In this document: positions 24,091 to 31,359 of the stretch, in pieces
Layout of the letters: each line of letters opens with the position of its first letter
Numbering within the stretch: the first letter of the stretch is position 1
DNA from: CAXMST01 sp963793415
Lineage (GTDB): Bacteria > Actinomycetota > Thermoleophilia > Solirubrobacterales > 70-9
Length of the DNA stretch: 64,000 nucleotides
Assembly: GCA_963793415.1 (NCBI GenBank)
Contig: CAWCAC010000002.1
Coordinates: 1,612,001-1,676,000, forward strand
Direction: 5' to 3'
The notes under the pieces: generated by a model
The model's database searches: none
The model's input: the letters and a program-made list of their open reading frames with translations, nothing else
Told to the model about the DNA's origin: nothing
Position numbers and translations under genes: made by a program

Positions 24091-24173
24091 GCGGACGTGG
24101 CGGAACTGGAAGACGCGCCAGGTTTAGGTCCTGGTGGGCATTGCCCGTGGAGGTTCGAGTCCTCTCGTCCGCA
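24091..24173 (+). tRNA. tRNA-Leu (anticodon TAG)
   Basis: 83-nt class II tRNA. Acceptor GCGGACG/CGTCCGC with A discriminator; anticodon loop TTTAGGT in stem CCAGG/CCTGG; long variable arm; T-arm GGAGGTTCGAGTCCTCT. CCA not encoded. Confidence 0.95.
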
Positions 24174-24234
24174 TCGGATTGAGGGGGCCGCGCGCAGTCC
24201 CTTGCGCGTCTCGCACGGGCCGCGGCAATCGAAG

Positions 24235-24308
24235 CGGGGCACCCAGGACTCGAACCTGGAATCGCCGGTTTTGGAGACCGGTGCCTTAGCCAGTTTGGCC
24301 AGTGCCCC
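24235..24308 (-). tRNA. tRNA-Trp (anticodon CCA)
   Basis: 74-nt cloverleaf on the minus strand. Acceptor GGGGCAC/GTGCCCC with G discriminator; anticodon loop CTCCAAA in stem CCGGT/ACCGG; T-arm CCAGGTTCGAGTCCTGG. Confidence 0.95.
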
Positions 24309-24320
24309 TTGACGGACGCG

Positions 24321-24326
24321 ATCGTA
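24321..24326 (-). promoter_or_regulatory. -10 element TACGAT, tRNA-Trp
   Basis: Minus-strand TACGAT, 12 nt upstream of the tRNA. Confidence 0.4.
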
Positions 24327-24418
24327 GCGGCCGCGGGCCGGGCCCAGCCGCGTGGGACGACGCTGACGGGCGTCGTGCGGGCCTCGAGCTTCAGCGCCGC
24401 TTCGGGTTCACGCCCCGC

Positions 24419-24424
24419 TAGCTT
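24419..24424 (+). promoter_or_regulatory. -10 element TAGCTT
   Basis: TAGCTT, 6 nt before the ATG at 24431; leaderless start predicted. Confidence 0.55.
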
Positions 24425-24430
24425 GGAGCG

Positions 24431-25411
24431 ATGCCGGATGCGGAGGATTCCGACGGGGTCACGGTGTCGATTCGCCGCCGGCTGCTGCGTGGGCTCGAGG
24501 TCGTCTGGCTTCTGATCAGCCGGGGGATCGGCGGGCTCGGCGAGCATCACGGCACCCAGCTCGCGGCCTCGATGGCCTACTACGCGCTGCTCTCGGTCTT
24601 CCCGGCCGTGATCGTGGTCGCAGCGGCCGCAGGCTTCGTGCTCGACGACCCGGGAGCGCGCGAGGACGTCGTCGAGTTCCTCACCCGCGAGCTGCCGCTC
24701 AGCGAGAGCTCGGGCCGCAGCGACATCGACAAGCTGCTCGATGGCGTGGCGACGAACGCCGGCGCGCTCGGCGCCTTCGGTCTGGTCGCACTGCTCATTG
24801 CGGCCAGCGCTCTGATCGGCGCCGTCCGCAACTCGCTCAGCGCGATCTTCGAGGAGGGGATTCGCCGCGGCCCGATCCGTGGCAAGGCGCTCGACGTGCT
24901 GATCGTCGTCGTCCTCGGCGTGCTGCTGACAATTTCGTTCGCGGCGACGGTAGTCGGCCAGTTCCAGCTCGACCTCTCCGGCGGTATCGGCGATTGGCTG
25001 CAGGGCGTGTTCGAGTCGCTCGGCGGCACCGTGATCACGGTCGCGGCGACGACGATCCTGTTCACGCTCGCCTTCAAGATCCTGCCCGCCGAGCGCCACA
25101 AGCTCCGCGACATGTGGCCAGGGATCCTCTTCGCGATCGTCTCCTATGAGCTGCTCAAGCGCGGCTTCTCGGTCTACCTCGACAACTTCTCCAACTACAG
25201 CGCGATCTATGGGTCGCTCGGCGCCGTGATCGCGTTCATGGTCTTCATCTATCTCGCCTCGCTGTTCTTCCTGCTCGGGGCGGAGATGGCGGCGGAGTGG
25301 CCGGGGATCCGCGACGACGACGGCAGTGACGACGGCGAGGGCAAGACGATCGGCGAAGAGATCAGGGACTTCTTCAAGGGCCTCGTCTCGCGCAACCCGG
25401 TCGACCCCTAG
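24431..25411 (+). CDS. YihY/BrkB-family membrane protein
   Basis: 326 residues, six transmembrane helices. The family signature is visible: QLAASMAYYALLSVFPAVIVVAA at the first helix, ALIGAVRNSLSAIFE, the FKILPAERHKLRDMWPG loop and NYSAIYGSLGAVIAFMVFIYLAS. Formerly labelled RNase BN, now regarded as a membrane protein of unresolved (perhaps envelope or transport) function. Acidic cytosolic C-terminus. Confidence 0.92.
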   Translation: MPDAEDSDGVTVSIRRRLLRGLEVVWLLISRGIGGLGEHHGTQLAASMAYYALLSVFPAVIVVAAAAGFVLDDPGAREDVVEFLTRELPLSESSGRSDIDKLLDGVATNAGALGAFGLVALLIAASALIGAVRNSLSAIFEEGIRRGPIRGKALDVLIVVVLGVLLTISFAATVVGQFQLDLSGGIGDWLQGVFESLGGTVITVAATTILFTLAFKILPAERHKLRDMWPGILFAIVSYELLKRGFSVYLDNFSNYSAIYGSLGAVIAFMVFIYLASLFFLLGAEMAAEWPGIRDDDGSDDGEGKTIGEEIRDFFKGLVSRNPVDP

Positions 25412-25460
25412 GCCGCCTGACACCGCCCGGCGTCGCGCGGCGAGCCCGGCGCACGCGATC

Positions 25461-25466
25461 TAGGGT
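25461..25466 (+). promoter_or_regulatory. -10 element TAGGGT
   Basis: TAGGGT, 8 nt before the ATG at 25475; leaderless start predicted. Confidence 0.55.
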
Positions 25467-25474
25467 GGCCCGGC

Positions 25475-26674
25475 ATGGCCGACCTCCGCAGTTCGATCAG
25501 CGCCCGTCGCCGGCGCATGGTGCTCGTGATCGCGATCGGGGCGATCGCGCTCGATACGGCGCTGCTCGGCCTGATCGCGCCGCTGCTGCCCGAGATCGAG
25601 GACCGGGTCGGAGCGAGCGAGGCCGAGCTCGGGATCGCGCTCGGGGCCTACGCGCTTCCGATCCTCTTCGTCTCGTTGCCGTTCGGCCGGCTCGCCGACA
25701 CCCGCGGCCGGCGGCCGCTGTTGCTCGGCGGCTTGATGCTCACGGTCGTCGGTTCGGTGTTGATCGCGGTCGCACCGTCGCTCGGGCTGCTGGTGCTTGG
25801 CCGCGCCGTCCAGGGCGTCGGCTCGGCGGCGAGCTGGATTGCGGCGCTGGCGCTCGTCTCCGAACTCGCCCCTCCCGACCGCAAGGGCGAGGCGCTCGGC
25901 TACGCCCTCGCGGCCAACAGCGTCGGCGCGATCGCGGGTCCGGCGATGGGCGGCATCCTCGGCGACGCAGCCGGGTTCTCCTTCCCGTTCTTCCTGGTCG
26001 GTGGGATCGGCGCGGGGATCGCCGTTGCCGGATGGTTCGCCCTGCCGCGGGAAGGCCGCCGCGAGGGGACGGGGGAGACGACGGCGCGCGAGCTGCTCGC
26101 CCTGGCCGTCTCGCGGCCGGTGCTGCCCGCGACGATGATCGTCGCCGTCGCCTCGGGGGCGCTCGGCGTGATCGAGGTCGTGGCGCCGCTGGATGCGGAC
26201 GAGCGACTCGGTCTCAGCGCCTCGACGATCGGAATCGTGTTCGCCGCGACGATTGCCCTCGACGCGATTGCGGCCCCGTTCGGCGGCCGCCAGAGCGACC
26301 GAAGGGGGAGGAGCGTGGTCTCGCTCGCGGGACTCGTCCTGATGATCGCCGCTATGGGGCTGCTCTCCTGGCTCGGCGGCATCGCTGGCCTGCTGACTGG
26401 CCTCTCGGTCTACGGAATCGGCTCGAGCATCGTCTTTGCGGCCGCCGTCCCCTGGCTCGACGACGCCTTCGGCGCTGTCGATCGCGGCTTCGGCTTCGGC
26501 TTCCTCAACCTGATCTACTCGACCGGCTACACGGTCGGTCCCGTGGTCGCCGGGCTGGCCCTGCAGATCGCCAGCCCGCGGTTCGCCTACGGGCTGCAGG
26601 CGGCGGCGTTGATCGCGGTCGCGACGCTCGCCTGGACGCGCCGCCGCCAGACGCCGGCGCCCGCCGGCGCCTGA
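25475..26674 (+). CDS. Major facilitator superfamily transporter
   Basis: 399 residues with 12 predicted helices. The MFS loop 2-3 motif appears as FGRLADTRGRRPLLLGG, and a second copy as FGGRQSDRRGRSVVSLAG. Helix 4-5 has GRAVQGVGSAASWIAALAL. This resembles the multidrug/sugar efflux DHA1 group; the substrate is unknown. It lies upstream of tRNA-Gly(TCC), whose -10 begins 21 bp after this stop codon. Confidence 0.9.
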   Translation: MADLRSSISARRRRMVLVIAIGAIALDTALLGLIAPLLPEIEDRVGASEAELGIALGAYALPILFVSLPFGRLADTRGRRPLLLGGLMLTVVGSVLIAVAPSLGLLVLGRAVQGVGSAASWIAALALVSELAPPDRKGEALGYALAANSVGAIAGPAMGGILGDAAGFSFPFFLVGGIGAGIAVAGWFALPREGRREGTGETTARELLALAVSRPVLPATMIVAVASGALGVIEVVAPLDADERLGLSASTIGIVFAATIALDAIAAPFGGRQSDRRGRSVVSLAGLVLMIAAMGLLSWLGGIAGLLTGLSVYGIGSSIVFAAAVPWLDDAFGAVDRGFGFGFLNLIYSTGYTVGPVVAGLALQIASPRFAYGLQAAALIAVATLAWTRRRQTPAPAGA

Positions 26675-26694
26675 GGCGGCACGTTTCCACGACC

Positions 26695-26700
26695 TATACT
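26695..26700 (+). promoter_or_regulatory. -10 element TATACT, tRNA-Gly
   Basis: TATACT, 10 nt upstream of tRNA-Gly(TCC). Confidence 0.5.
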
Positions 26701-26710
26701 CCGGCGCCGC

Positions 26711-26783
26711 GCGGGCGAGGTGTAACTGGTTGCACGTGACCCTTCCAAGGTCGAGGTAGCGGGTTCGAGTCCCGTCGCCCGCT
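26711..26783 (+). tRNA. tRNA-Gly (anticodon TCC)
   Basis: 73 nt. Acceptor GCGGGCG/CGCCCGC with T discriminator; anticodon loop CTTCCAA in stem TGACC/GGTCG; T-arm GCGGGTTCGAGTCCCGT. Its last base is shared with the stop codon of the opposing HNH gene. Confidence 0.95.
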
Positions 26784-27229
26784 TAGTCTCCTTTTGCGGA
26801 TGGCTCCCGCGTCAGCTGCCATCGCAGCGATTTCCTCTGTTGCGCCGTTCGAACCCGGTGGCAGTTTGCACAGCGGACGTCGCACTTCGCGATCTCGTCG
26901 AGGATGCTTTGCCAACTCCGTTCCGCGAAGTTGACGCTCACCTCGAAGGCCTTCTCCCCGCGGTGATCGAACTCGAGGACGACGGGATCTGCCTCGCCGC
27001 AGTCAACGCAAGGGTGCTCCCGGAAGTACTCGACAAGAAACCGCGTCCGTCGAAGCCGTTCGTTCCGCTTCGTCACCGCCGCTCGGTCGATGTACCGCTG
27101 CCGGTTCTCGAGGTAGTGCTCGCGCCGGTAGGCCGCATGGCACGGCCGGCACAAGTTGTGGCGCTGGTTCCGGCTCTTGCGTCGCCAGGCGAACTCGTCC
27201 AGCGGTTTGAACCGTTCCAGCGGCCGCAT
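26783..27229 (-). CDS. HNH-type zinc-finger nuclease-like protein, SOS-controlled, N-terminus possibly frameshifted
   Basis: 148 residues from ATG 27229. It has a basic zinc-ribbon-like N-terminal part (PLDEFAWRRKSRNQ, then CRPCHAAYRREHY), and an HNH-like core CVDCGEADPVVLEFDHRGEK and CDVRCANCHRVRTAQQ with paired CxxC motifs. Family members usually begin with an extra CxxC before PLDEF. Here that CxxC is only half present, in another frame (RRCGRW after GTG 27268), as if one base had been lost near 27215. A perfect LexA box at 27258-27271 lies upstream. Probable endonuclease; activity unproven. Confidence 0.7.
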   Translation of the reverse strand: MRPLERFKPLDEFAWRRKSRNQRHNLCRPCHAAYRREHYLENRQRYIDRAAVTKRNERLRRTRFLVEYFREHPCVDCGEADPVVLEFDHRGEKAFEVSVNFAERSWQSILDEIAKCDVRCANCHRVRTAQQRKSLRWQLTREPSAKGD

Positions 27230-27257
27230 CGGCGGAGTTCGGGCTCGGGGCCGGCCA

Positions 27258-27271
27258 CGAACATATGTTCG
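27258..27271 (-). promoter_or_regulatory. Perfect LexA/SOS box
   Basis: CGAACATATGTTCG, a perfect 14-bp palindrome identical to the classical actinobacterial SOS box, 29 bp upstream of the HNH gene start at 27229. Confidence 0.8.
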
Positions 27272-27297
27272 CACGGCCTTCGGACAGAAATCTCGCC

Positions 27298-27303
27298 TAG
27301 ACT
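27298..27303 (+). promoter_or_regulatory. -10 element TAGACT, tRNA-Pro(GGG)
   Basis: TAGACT, 11 nt upstream of the tRNA. Confidence 0.45.
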
Positions 27304-27314
27304 CACCGCCGTCA

Positions 27315-27388
27315 CGGGGCGTGGCGCAGTTTGGTAGCGCATTCGACTGGGGGTCGAAAGGTCGCTGGTTCAAATCCAGTCGCCCCGA
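27315..27388 (+). tRNA. tRNA-Pro (anticodon GGG), integration target
   Basis: 74 nt. Acceptor CGGGGCG/CGCCCCG with A discriminator; anticodon loop CTGGGGG in stem TTCGA/TCGAA; T-arm GCTGGTTCAAATCCAGT. Its 3' part from 27343 onward is repeated imperfectly at 28467-28512 and 33266-33309, so it probably served as an attachment site. Confidence 0.95.
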
Positions 27389-27492
27389 TATTCAAAGCCG
27401 CGTCCCGAGCGTCCCCTCCGTCCCCATGGCATAGGCATCCATGCTGCTTACACGGCAAGTGGACCGGACTCGTTCCGATAGCGTGCCTCGAG

Positions 27493-28329
27493 ATGAAGGT
27501 CCACGCGATCCAGACGGGCGCGGTTGCAGTGAAGGAGCGGCAGCGTTCCGGAGCCGGGCCGGGGCCGCTCCGTCTGCCCCTGACGCTCGCAGATCGCGAC
27601 TGGACAGATCCCCTTCCGATCTACGCGTGGGTTATCGAGCATCCGGAGGGTGTGATCGTGGTGGACACGGGGGAGACCGCTCGCGTCAACGATCCCGGCT
27701 ACTTCCCCGGCTGGCACCCGTACTATCGGCTGGGGGTCAGGGAGTGGGTAGAGCCCGAACAGGAGATCGGGCCTCAGCTTCGCACGCTCGGAATCTCGCC
27801 AGACGACGTGCGGTGGGTGGTGATGACCCATCTTCACACTGACCACGCAGGAGGCCTCGGGCACTTCCCAAAGAGCGAAATCTTGGTCACGCGGCCCGAA
27901 TTCGAGAACGCACGCGGTGCGCTAGGGAAGATTCGCGGCTTCTTGCCGCATCGGTGGCCGGACTGGTTCTCTCCTGAGCTGATTGATCTGGAATCGACGC
28001 GCTTCGGCCCATTTCCGGAGAGTCTCCGGCTCACCGAGGCAGGCGACGTCGCCATCATTGGGACTGCTGGTCATACACCCGGTCACGTCTCGGTTGTGCT
28101 CGAGGAGGGCGACAAGTCGGTCCTGTTCGCAGGTGATACCTCCTACACGGAGCAGCTGATGATCGAGGGTAGGGCAGACGGCGTTTCCCCGGACGTAGAT
28201 GCAGCTCGACTCTCACTCAGCCGGCTCCAGGAGTTCGCGAGGCAGCGCCATGTCGTCTACTTGCCCTCGCACGACCCAGACTCGGCTGAACGGCTGGCAG
28301 AGCGTCGCGCGGTCCCTGCACCCACATAA
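27493..28329 (+). CDS. Metallo-beta-lactamase-fold hydrolase, lactonase-like
   Basis: 278 residues. The zinc motif THLHTDHAGG (His-x-His-x-Asp-His) is intact, with further metal ligands in GTAGHTPGHVS and FAGDTSY. N-terminal VIEHPEGVIVVDTGE and overall length match the N-acyl-homoserine-lactonase branch, though other MBL hydrolases share this layout. ATG 27493 is picked as the first Met before MKVHAIQTG. It is the only cargo gene between tRNA-Pro(GGG) and the first partial tRNA copy, so it was probably brought by integration. Confidence 0.85.
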   Translation: MKVHAIQTGAVAVKERQRSGAGPGPLRLPLTLADRDWTDPLPIYAWVIEHPEGVIVVDTGETARVNDPGYFPGWHPYYRLGVREWVEPEQEIGPQLRTLGISPDDVRWVVMTHLHTDHAGGLGHFPKSEILVTRPEFENARGALGKIRGFLPHRWPDWFSPELIDLESTRFGPFPESLRLTEAGDVAIIGTAGHTPGHVSVVLEEGDKSVLFAGDTSYTEQLMIEGRADGVSPDVDAARLSLSRLQEFARQRHVVYLPSHDPDSAERLAERRAVPAPT

Positions 28330-28358
28330 GCGAGGCATCTCTTAGGCGAGGCGTCCTT

Positions 28359-28512
28359 GGTACCGCGTTGGTACCGACCGCTACGTCCGATCCGTCCACG
28401 AAGTTCACAGCCGGGGATAGACGGGACGCGGAGGACGCGAAGGGACGCATACGCACCACCGCCTCGTCGACTGGGGTCGAAAGGTCGCTGGTTCAAATCC
28501 AGTCGCCCCGAT
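28359..28512 (+). repeat. Partial tRNA-Pro copy (att-like) with 80-bp left flank
   Basis: 28467-28512 reproduces the 3' part of tRNA-Pro(GGG) from the anticodon stem to the acceptor end, with one G missing from the anticodon loop. The preceding 28359-28438 is closely similar to 33153-33232. This is the arrangement expected at the far end of a tRNA-integrated element. The approximately 200-bp interval has no gene. Confidence 0.75.
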
Positions 28513-28529
28513 GAAGGCCGGGGCCTGGC

Positions 28530-29783
28530 TCAAGCCCCGAGCGGTTCGGTTGCCGGCTCGGCCTTGACCCCGGCCTGTGGGGACTGCATCCGGGCGCGGA
28601 GACCGAGGCCGAGCAGCGCGACCAGCGCGAAGGCCATCGGCAGTGCCCCTGAGAGCGAGACCGTCGTGCGCGCGCCGAGGGTCGCGACCAGGGCCCCGCC
28701 GGCGCCGAGCGCCAGGAGCTCCGCCCCGTTGCGCAGAGCGTTGTAGGCGGCGGCGGCGCGGCCGTGGCAGGCGGCGGGCACCCGCTCCTGGATCAGGGTC
28801 CGGATCAGGGTGTTCTTGGTCCCGTGCGCGAGCCCGCCGACCAGATAGCTGCCGAGTGCGAAGGGAATCGAGAGCCACAGCGTCGGAGCGAGCAGGCCCA
28901 CGCCTTGCAGGGCGATCATCGCCAGTGCGACCGTCGCCATCATCGCCGCAGGGATGCGGGTCGCCAGGGCGAGCGCGCCGACCGCCATCCCCAGCGTCCA
29001 GGTCGACATCAGGAGGCCGTAGGCGAGATCGCCGCCGTCGAGCACCTCGCGGGCGAAAAACGGCTCCGCGGTCCAGACCGCGGTCATCAGAAACAGCGAG
29101 AAGGTGGCGACAACCATCAGCAGCCGTAGGGAGGGCGAGAACAGCTCGGCGAAGCCGTCGCGGGCGCTCGCCCCACCCCTCTCGTCCTCGCGCGGCCGGC
29201 GCCTGACCTCGAGCGAGCCGGCGACCGCGGCGACGAACAGAAACGTGGCGGCGTTGCCGAGCAGCGCAATCTCGATCCCGCCCGTCGCGGCGAGGACGCC
29301 GCCCGCCGCGGGCCCTGCGGTCATTCCCAGATAGCGGGCCGCCTCGATCCGCCCGTTCAGCCGCTTCAGCCGCTCGCCGGAGGCGATCGCCGGTGCGAGC
29401 GAGAACTCGGCCGCTTGGGCAATCGCATGACCGCTGCCGACCACCGCCGCGACGGCGATGATCGCCACGACCGACCCGATCACGAGCACGAATCCGGCCG
29501 AGACCAAAGCCTGAAACAGCGAGACGACCAAGAGCAGCCGGCTCGTCTCGAAGCGGTCGACGAGCCAGCCCGCGACGGGAGCGAGGATCACCATCGGCGC
29601 CCACAGCGCGGCGAACAGCGCTGCAACCGCGAAGCCGGAGCCGCCTACCTCGGAGATCAGTCCAGCCAGCGGGACCAGGGCGAGGGTGTCACCGGCGGCG
29701 GAGGCGCCGACGGCGGCCACAAGGCGACCGCCGTCGACGCCCGCGCCGCGGCTCGGCCGGATGTTCGGGCTCCCGGGGGGCAT
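28530..29783 (-). CDS. MFS transporter
   Basis: 417 residues, 12 predicted helices. Motifs include GWLVDRFETSRLLLVVS (loop 2-3), GSGHAIAQAAEFSLAPAIA and AARYLGMTAGPAAGGVLAA, typical of the actinobacterial efflux group with a conserved ERLKRLNGR segment. Likely a drug or metabolite exporter. Its ATG lies 3 bp after the FAD oxidase stop, so they form one operon, inside the segment bounded by partial tRNA-Pro copies. Confidence 0.88.
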   Translation of the reverse strand: MPPGSPNIRPSRGAGVDGGRLVAAVGASAAGDTLALVPLAGLISEVGGSGFAVAALFAALWAPMVILAPVAGWLVDRFETSRLLLVVSLFQALVSAGFVLVIGSVVAIIAVAAVVGSGHAIAQAAEFSLAPAIASGERLKRLNGRIEAARYLGMTAGPAAGGVLAATGGIEIALLGNAATFLFVAAVAGSLEVRRRPREDERGGASARDGFAELFSPSLRLLMVVATFSLFLMTAVWTAEPFFAREVLDGGDLAYGLLMSTWTLGMAVGALALATRIPAAMMATVALAMIALQGVGLLAPTLWLSIPFALGSYLVGGLAHGTKNTLIRTLIQERVPAACHGRAAAAYNALRNGAELLALGAGGALVATLGARTTVSLSGALPMAFALVALLGLGLRARMQSPQAGVKAEPATEPLGA

Positions 29784-29786
29784 CGC

Positions 29787-31184
29787 TCAGCCGCGCCCCT
29801 CGGCGTCCCCGCTCGCCGGTGCAACGTGGCCCGTGGCCCGGAAGACGTCCTTGGGGTCCCACTCCGCCTTGATCCGGGCGAGGCGCTCGTAGTTCTCGCG
29901 TCCGTAGGAAGCGATTGCCCGCGCCTGTCCCTCGTCGTCACCGACGAAGTTCAGGTAGGTGCCGGCCTCCGCCAGCTCGCCAAGATCCTCACGGAAGCCG
30001 CGACCCCAGGCGATCATTTTCTCGTCGTCGGCGGGATCCTCCCAGAGGACCAACGGGTGGACGATGTAGCGGGCACCGCGGCCCTGCAGTGGCCCGGCGT
30101 CCGGCTCGGGGCGGGCGACGGCGCCACCCCAGGCGACACAGAAGAGCTGTGTCATCGGCCCCGGCCGCGCCTGGCAGCGGGCCGCGATCCGCTCGACCGC
30201 GTCGTCCGGCAGCTCCTGCACGTAGTCGGCGGTCCACCAGTTGCGGAAGCCCGGCGGGTCGTCGAGCATGCATTGGAGCTCGGCGTAGGGCATTGGTCCG
30301 ACCAGATCGGCGCCGCCGCTCAGCTCGCGCACCGGGCGCCATGCCTGCTCGCCCTCGTCCAGCGGCCCCGCGTACATCCCCGCTATCGCAACTACGGGCT
30401 GGCCCTGGAACTCCTCTGGGATGCCCTCCTCATCGGGTGCGTTCAGCGCGAAGAAGGCGAGGCTCAGCTCCTCGGGCGCGTCGCGCATCACGTCGCGCCA
30501 GATCGTCATCAGCTCGGCCGCGCGCTCCACCGGGTGCAGGACAAGGCCGGCGAGCACCTCGCGCTCGAGCGGATGCAATGCAAGCTCGAGCGTGGTGACA
30601 ACTCCGAAGTTGCCGCCGCCGCCGCGGAGCGCCCAGAGCAGGTCCGGGTTCTGATCGGCGTCCGCGCGGACGATCTCGCCTTCGGCTGTGACGATCTCGG
30701 CACCGACGAGGTTGTCGCTGGCGAGCCCGTGCTTGCGCTCGAGCCAGCCCGAGCCGCCGCCCAGGGTCAGCCCCCCGACGCCGGTAGTCGAGACCCGGCC
30801 GCCGGTGGTCGCCAGGCCGTGAGCGCCGGTCGCGGCATCGACGTCGGCCCATGTAGCGCCGCCGCCGACCCGAGCGGTCCGCCGCTCAGGATCGACCTCG
30901 ACGGCAGTCATGCCGCGCAGATCGGCGACCACGCCGTTCTCGCAGAGCGAGTACCCGGCGACCGAGTGGCCCCCGGCGCGGGCCGCGAATGGGAGCTTCT
31001 CGCGGCGGGCGAACCCGATCGCTGCGGCGACGTCCTCGGCCGATTCGCAGCGAGCCACGAACCGCGGCCGGCGCTCGATCATCGCGTTGTAGAGAGAGCA
31101 GGCATCCTCGTATTCAGGCTCGCCCGGCAGGTGGACGCTGCCGTGGATCAGGGCCGGCTTTGCCTCAGCCATCAGCGTTTTCAT
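29787..31184 (-). CDS. FAD-linked oxidase (berberine-bridge-enzyme type)
   Basis: 465 residues. The PCMH FAD-binding domain has the flavin-linking His73 in ARAGGHSVAGYS, then GGGATWADVDAATGAHGLAT and GGLTLGGGSGWLERKHGLAS. The usual Cys of the bicovalent type is not seen at the second site, so single covalent attachment is likely. The C-terminus ends in the BBE motif (YLNFVGDDEGQARAIASYG followed by NYERLARIK). It oxidises sugars or secondary metabolites. A GGAGG ribosome site precedes ATG 31184. Confidence 0.9.
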   Translation of the reverse strand: MKTLMAEAKPALIHGSVHLPGEPEYEDACSLYNAMIERRPRFVARCESAEDVAAAIGFARREKLPFAARAGGHSVAGYSLCENGVVADLRGMTAVEVDPERRTARVGGGATWADVDAATGAHGLATTGGRVSTTGVGGLTLGGGSGWLERKHGLASDNLVGAEIVTAEGEIVRADADQNPDLLWALRGGGGNFGVVTTLELALHPLEREVLAGLVLHPVERAAELMTIWRDVMRDAPEELSLAFFALNAPDEEGIPEEFQGQPVVAIAGMYAGPLDEGEQAWRPVRELSGGADLVGPMPYAELQCMLDDPPGFRNWWTADYVQELPDDAVERIAARCQARPGPMTQLFCVAWGGAVARPEPDAGPLQGRGARYIVHPLVLWEDPADDEKMIAWGRGFREDLGELAEAGTYLNFVGDDEGQARAIASYGRENYERLARIKAEWDPKDVFRATGHVAPASGDAEGRG

Positions 31185-31359
31185 CGGATCCTCCGTCGCT
31201 CGTGGTTGCTTACGGAGGCCAAGCTAGGACCGCACGGTCCGGCTTTCTTCGCCTGTTCAGGCCATTTTCCGTAGATGGCCCTTTTCGGTGAGAGATCGCC
31301 TCCCCGGCCCCTCCTTCGACGCGCGACGGCCGAAAGCCGGCAGGACGGGGGAGGGGCTC

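Noticed and set aside
28405..28530. Peptides of the type IGATGFEPATFRP read from the partial tRNA copies
   Set aside because: This is the well-known translation artefact of the tRNA T-arm and acceptor end, not a protein domain.
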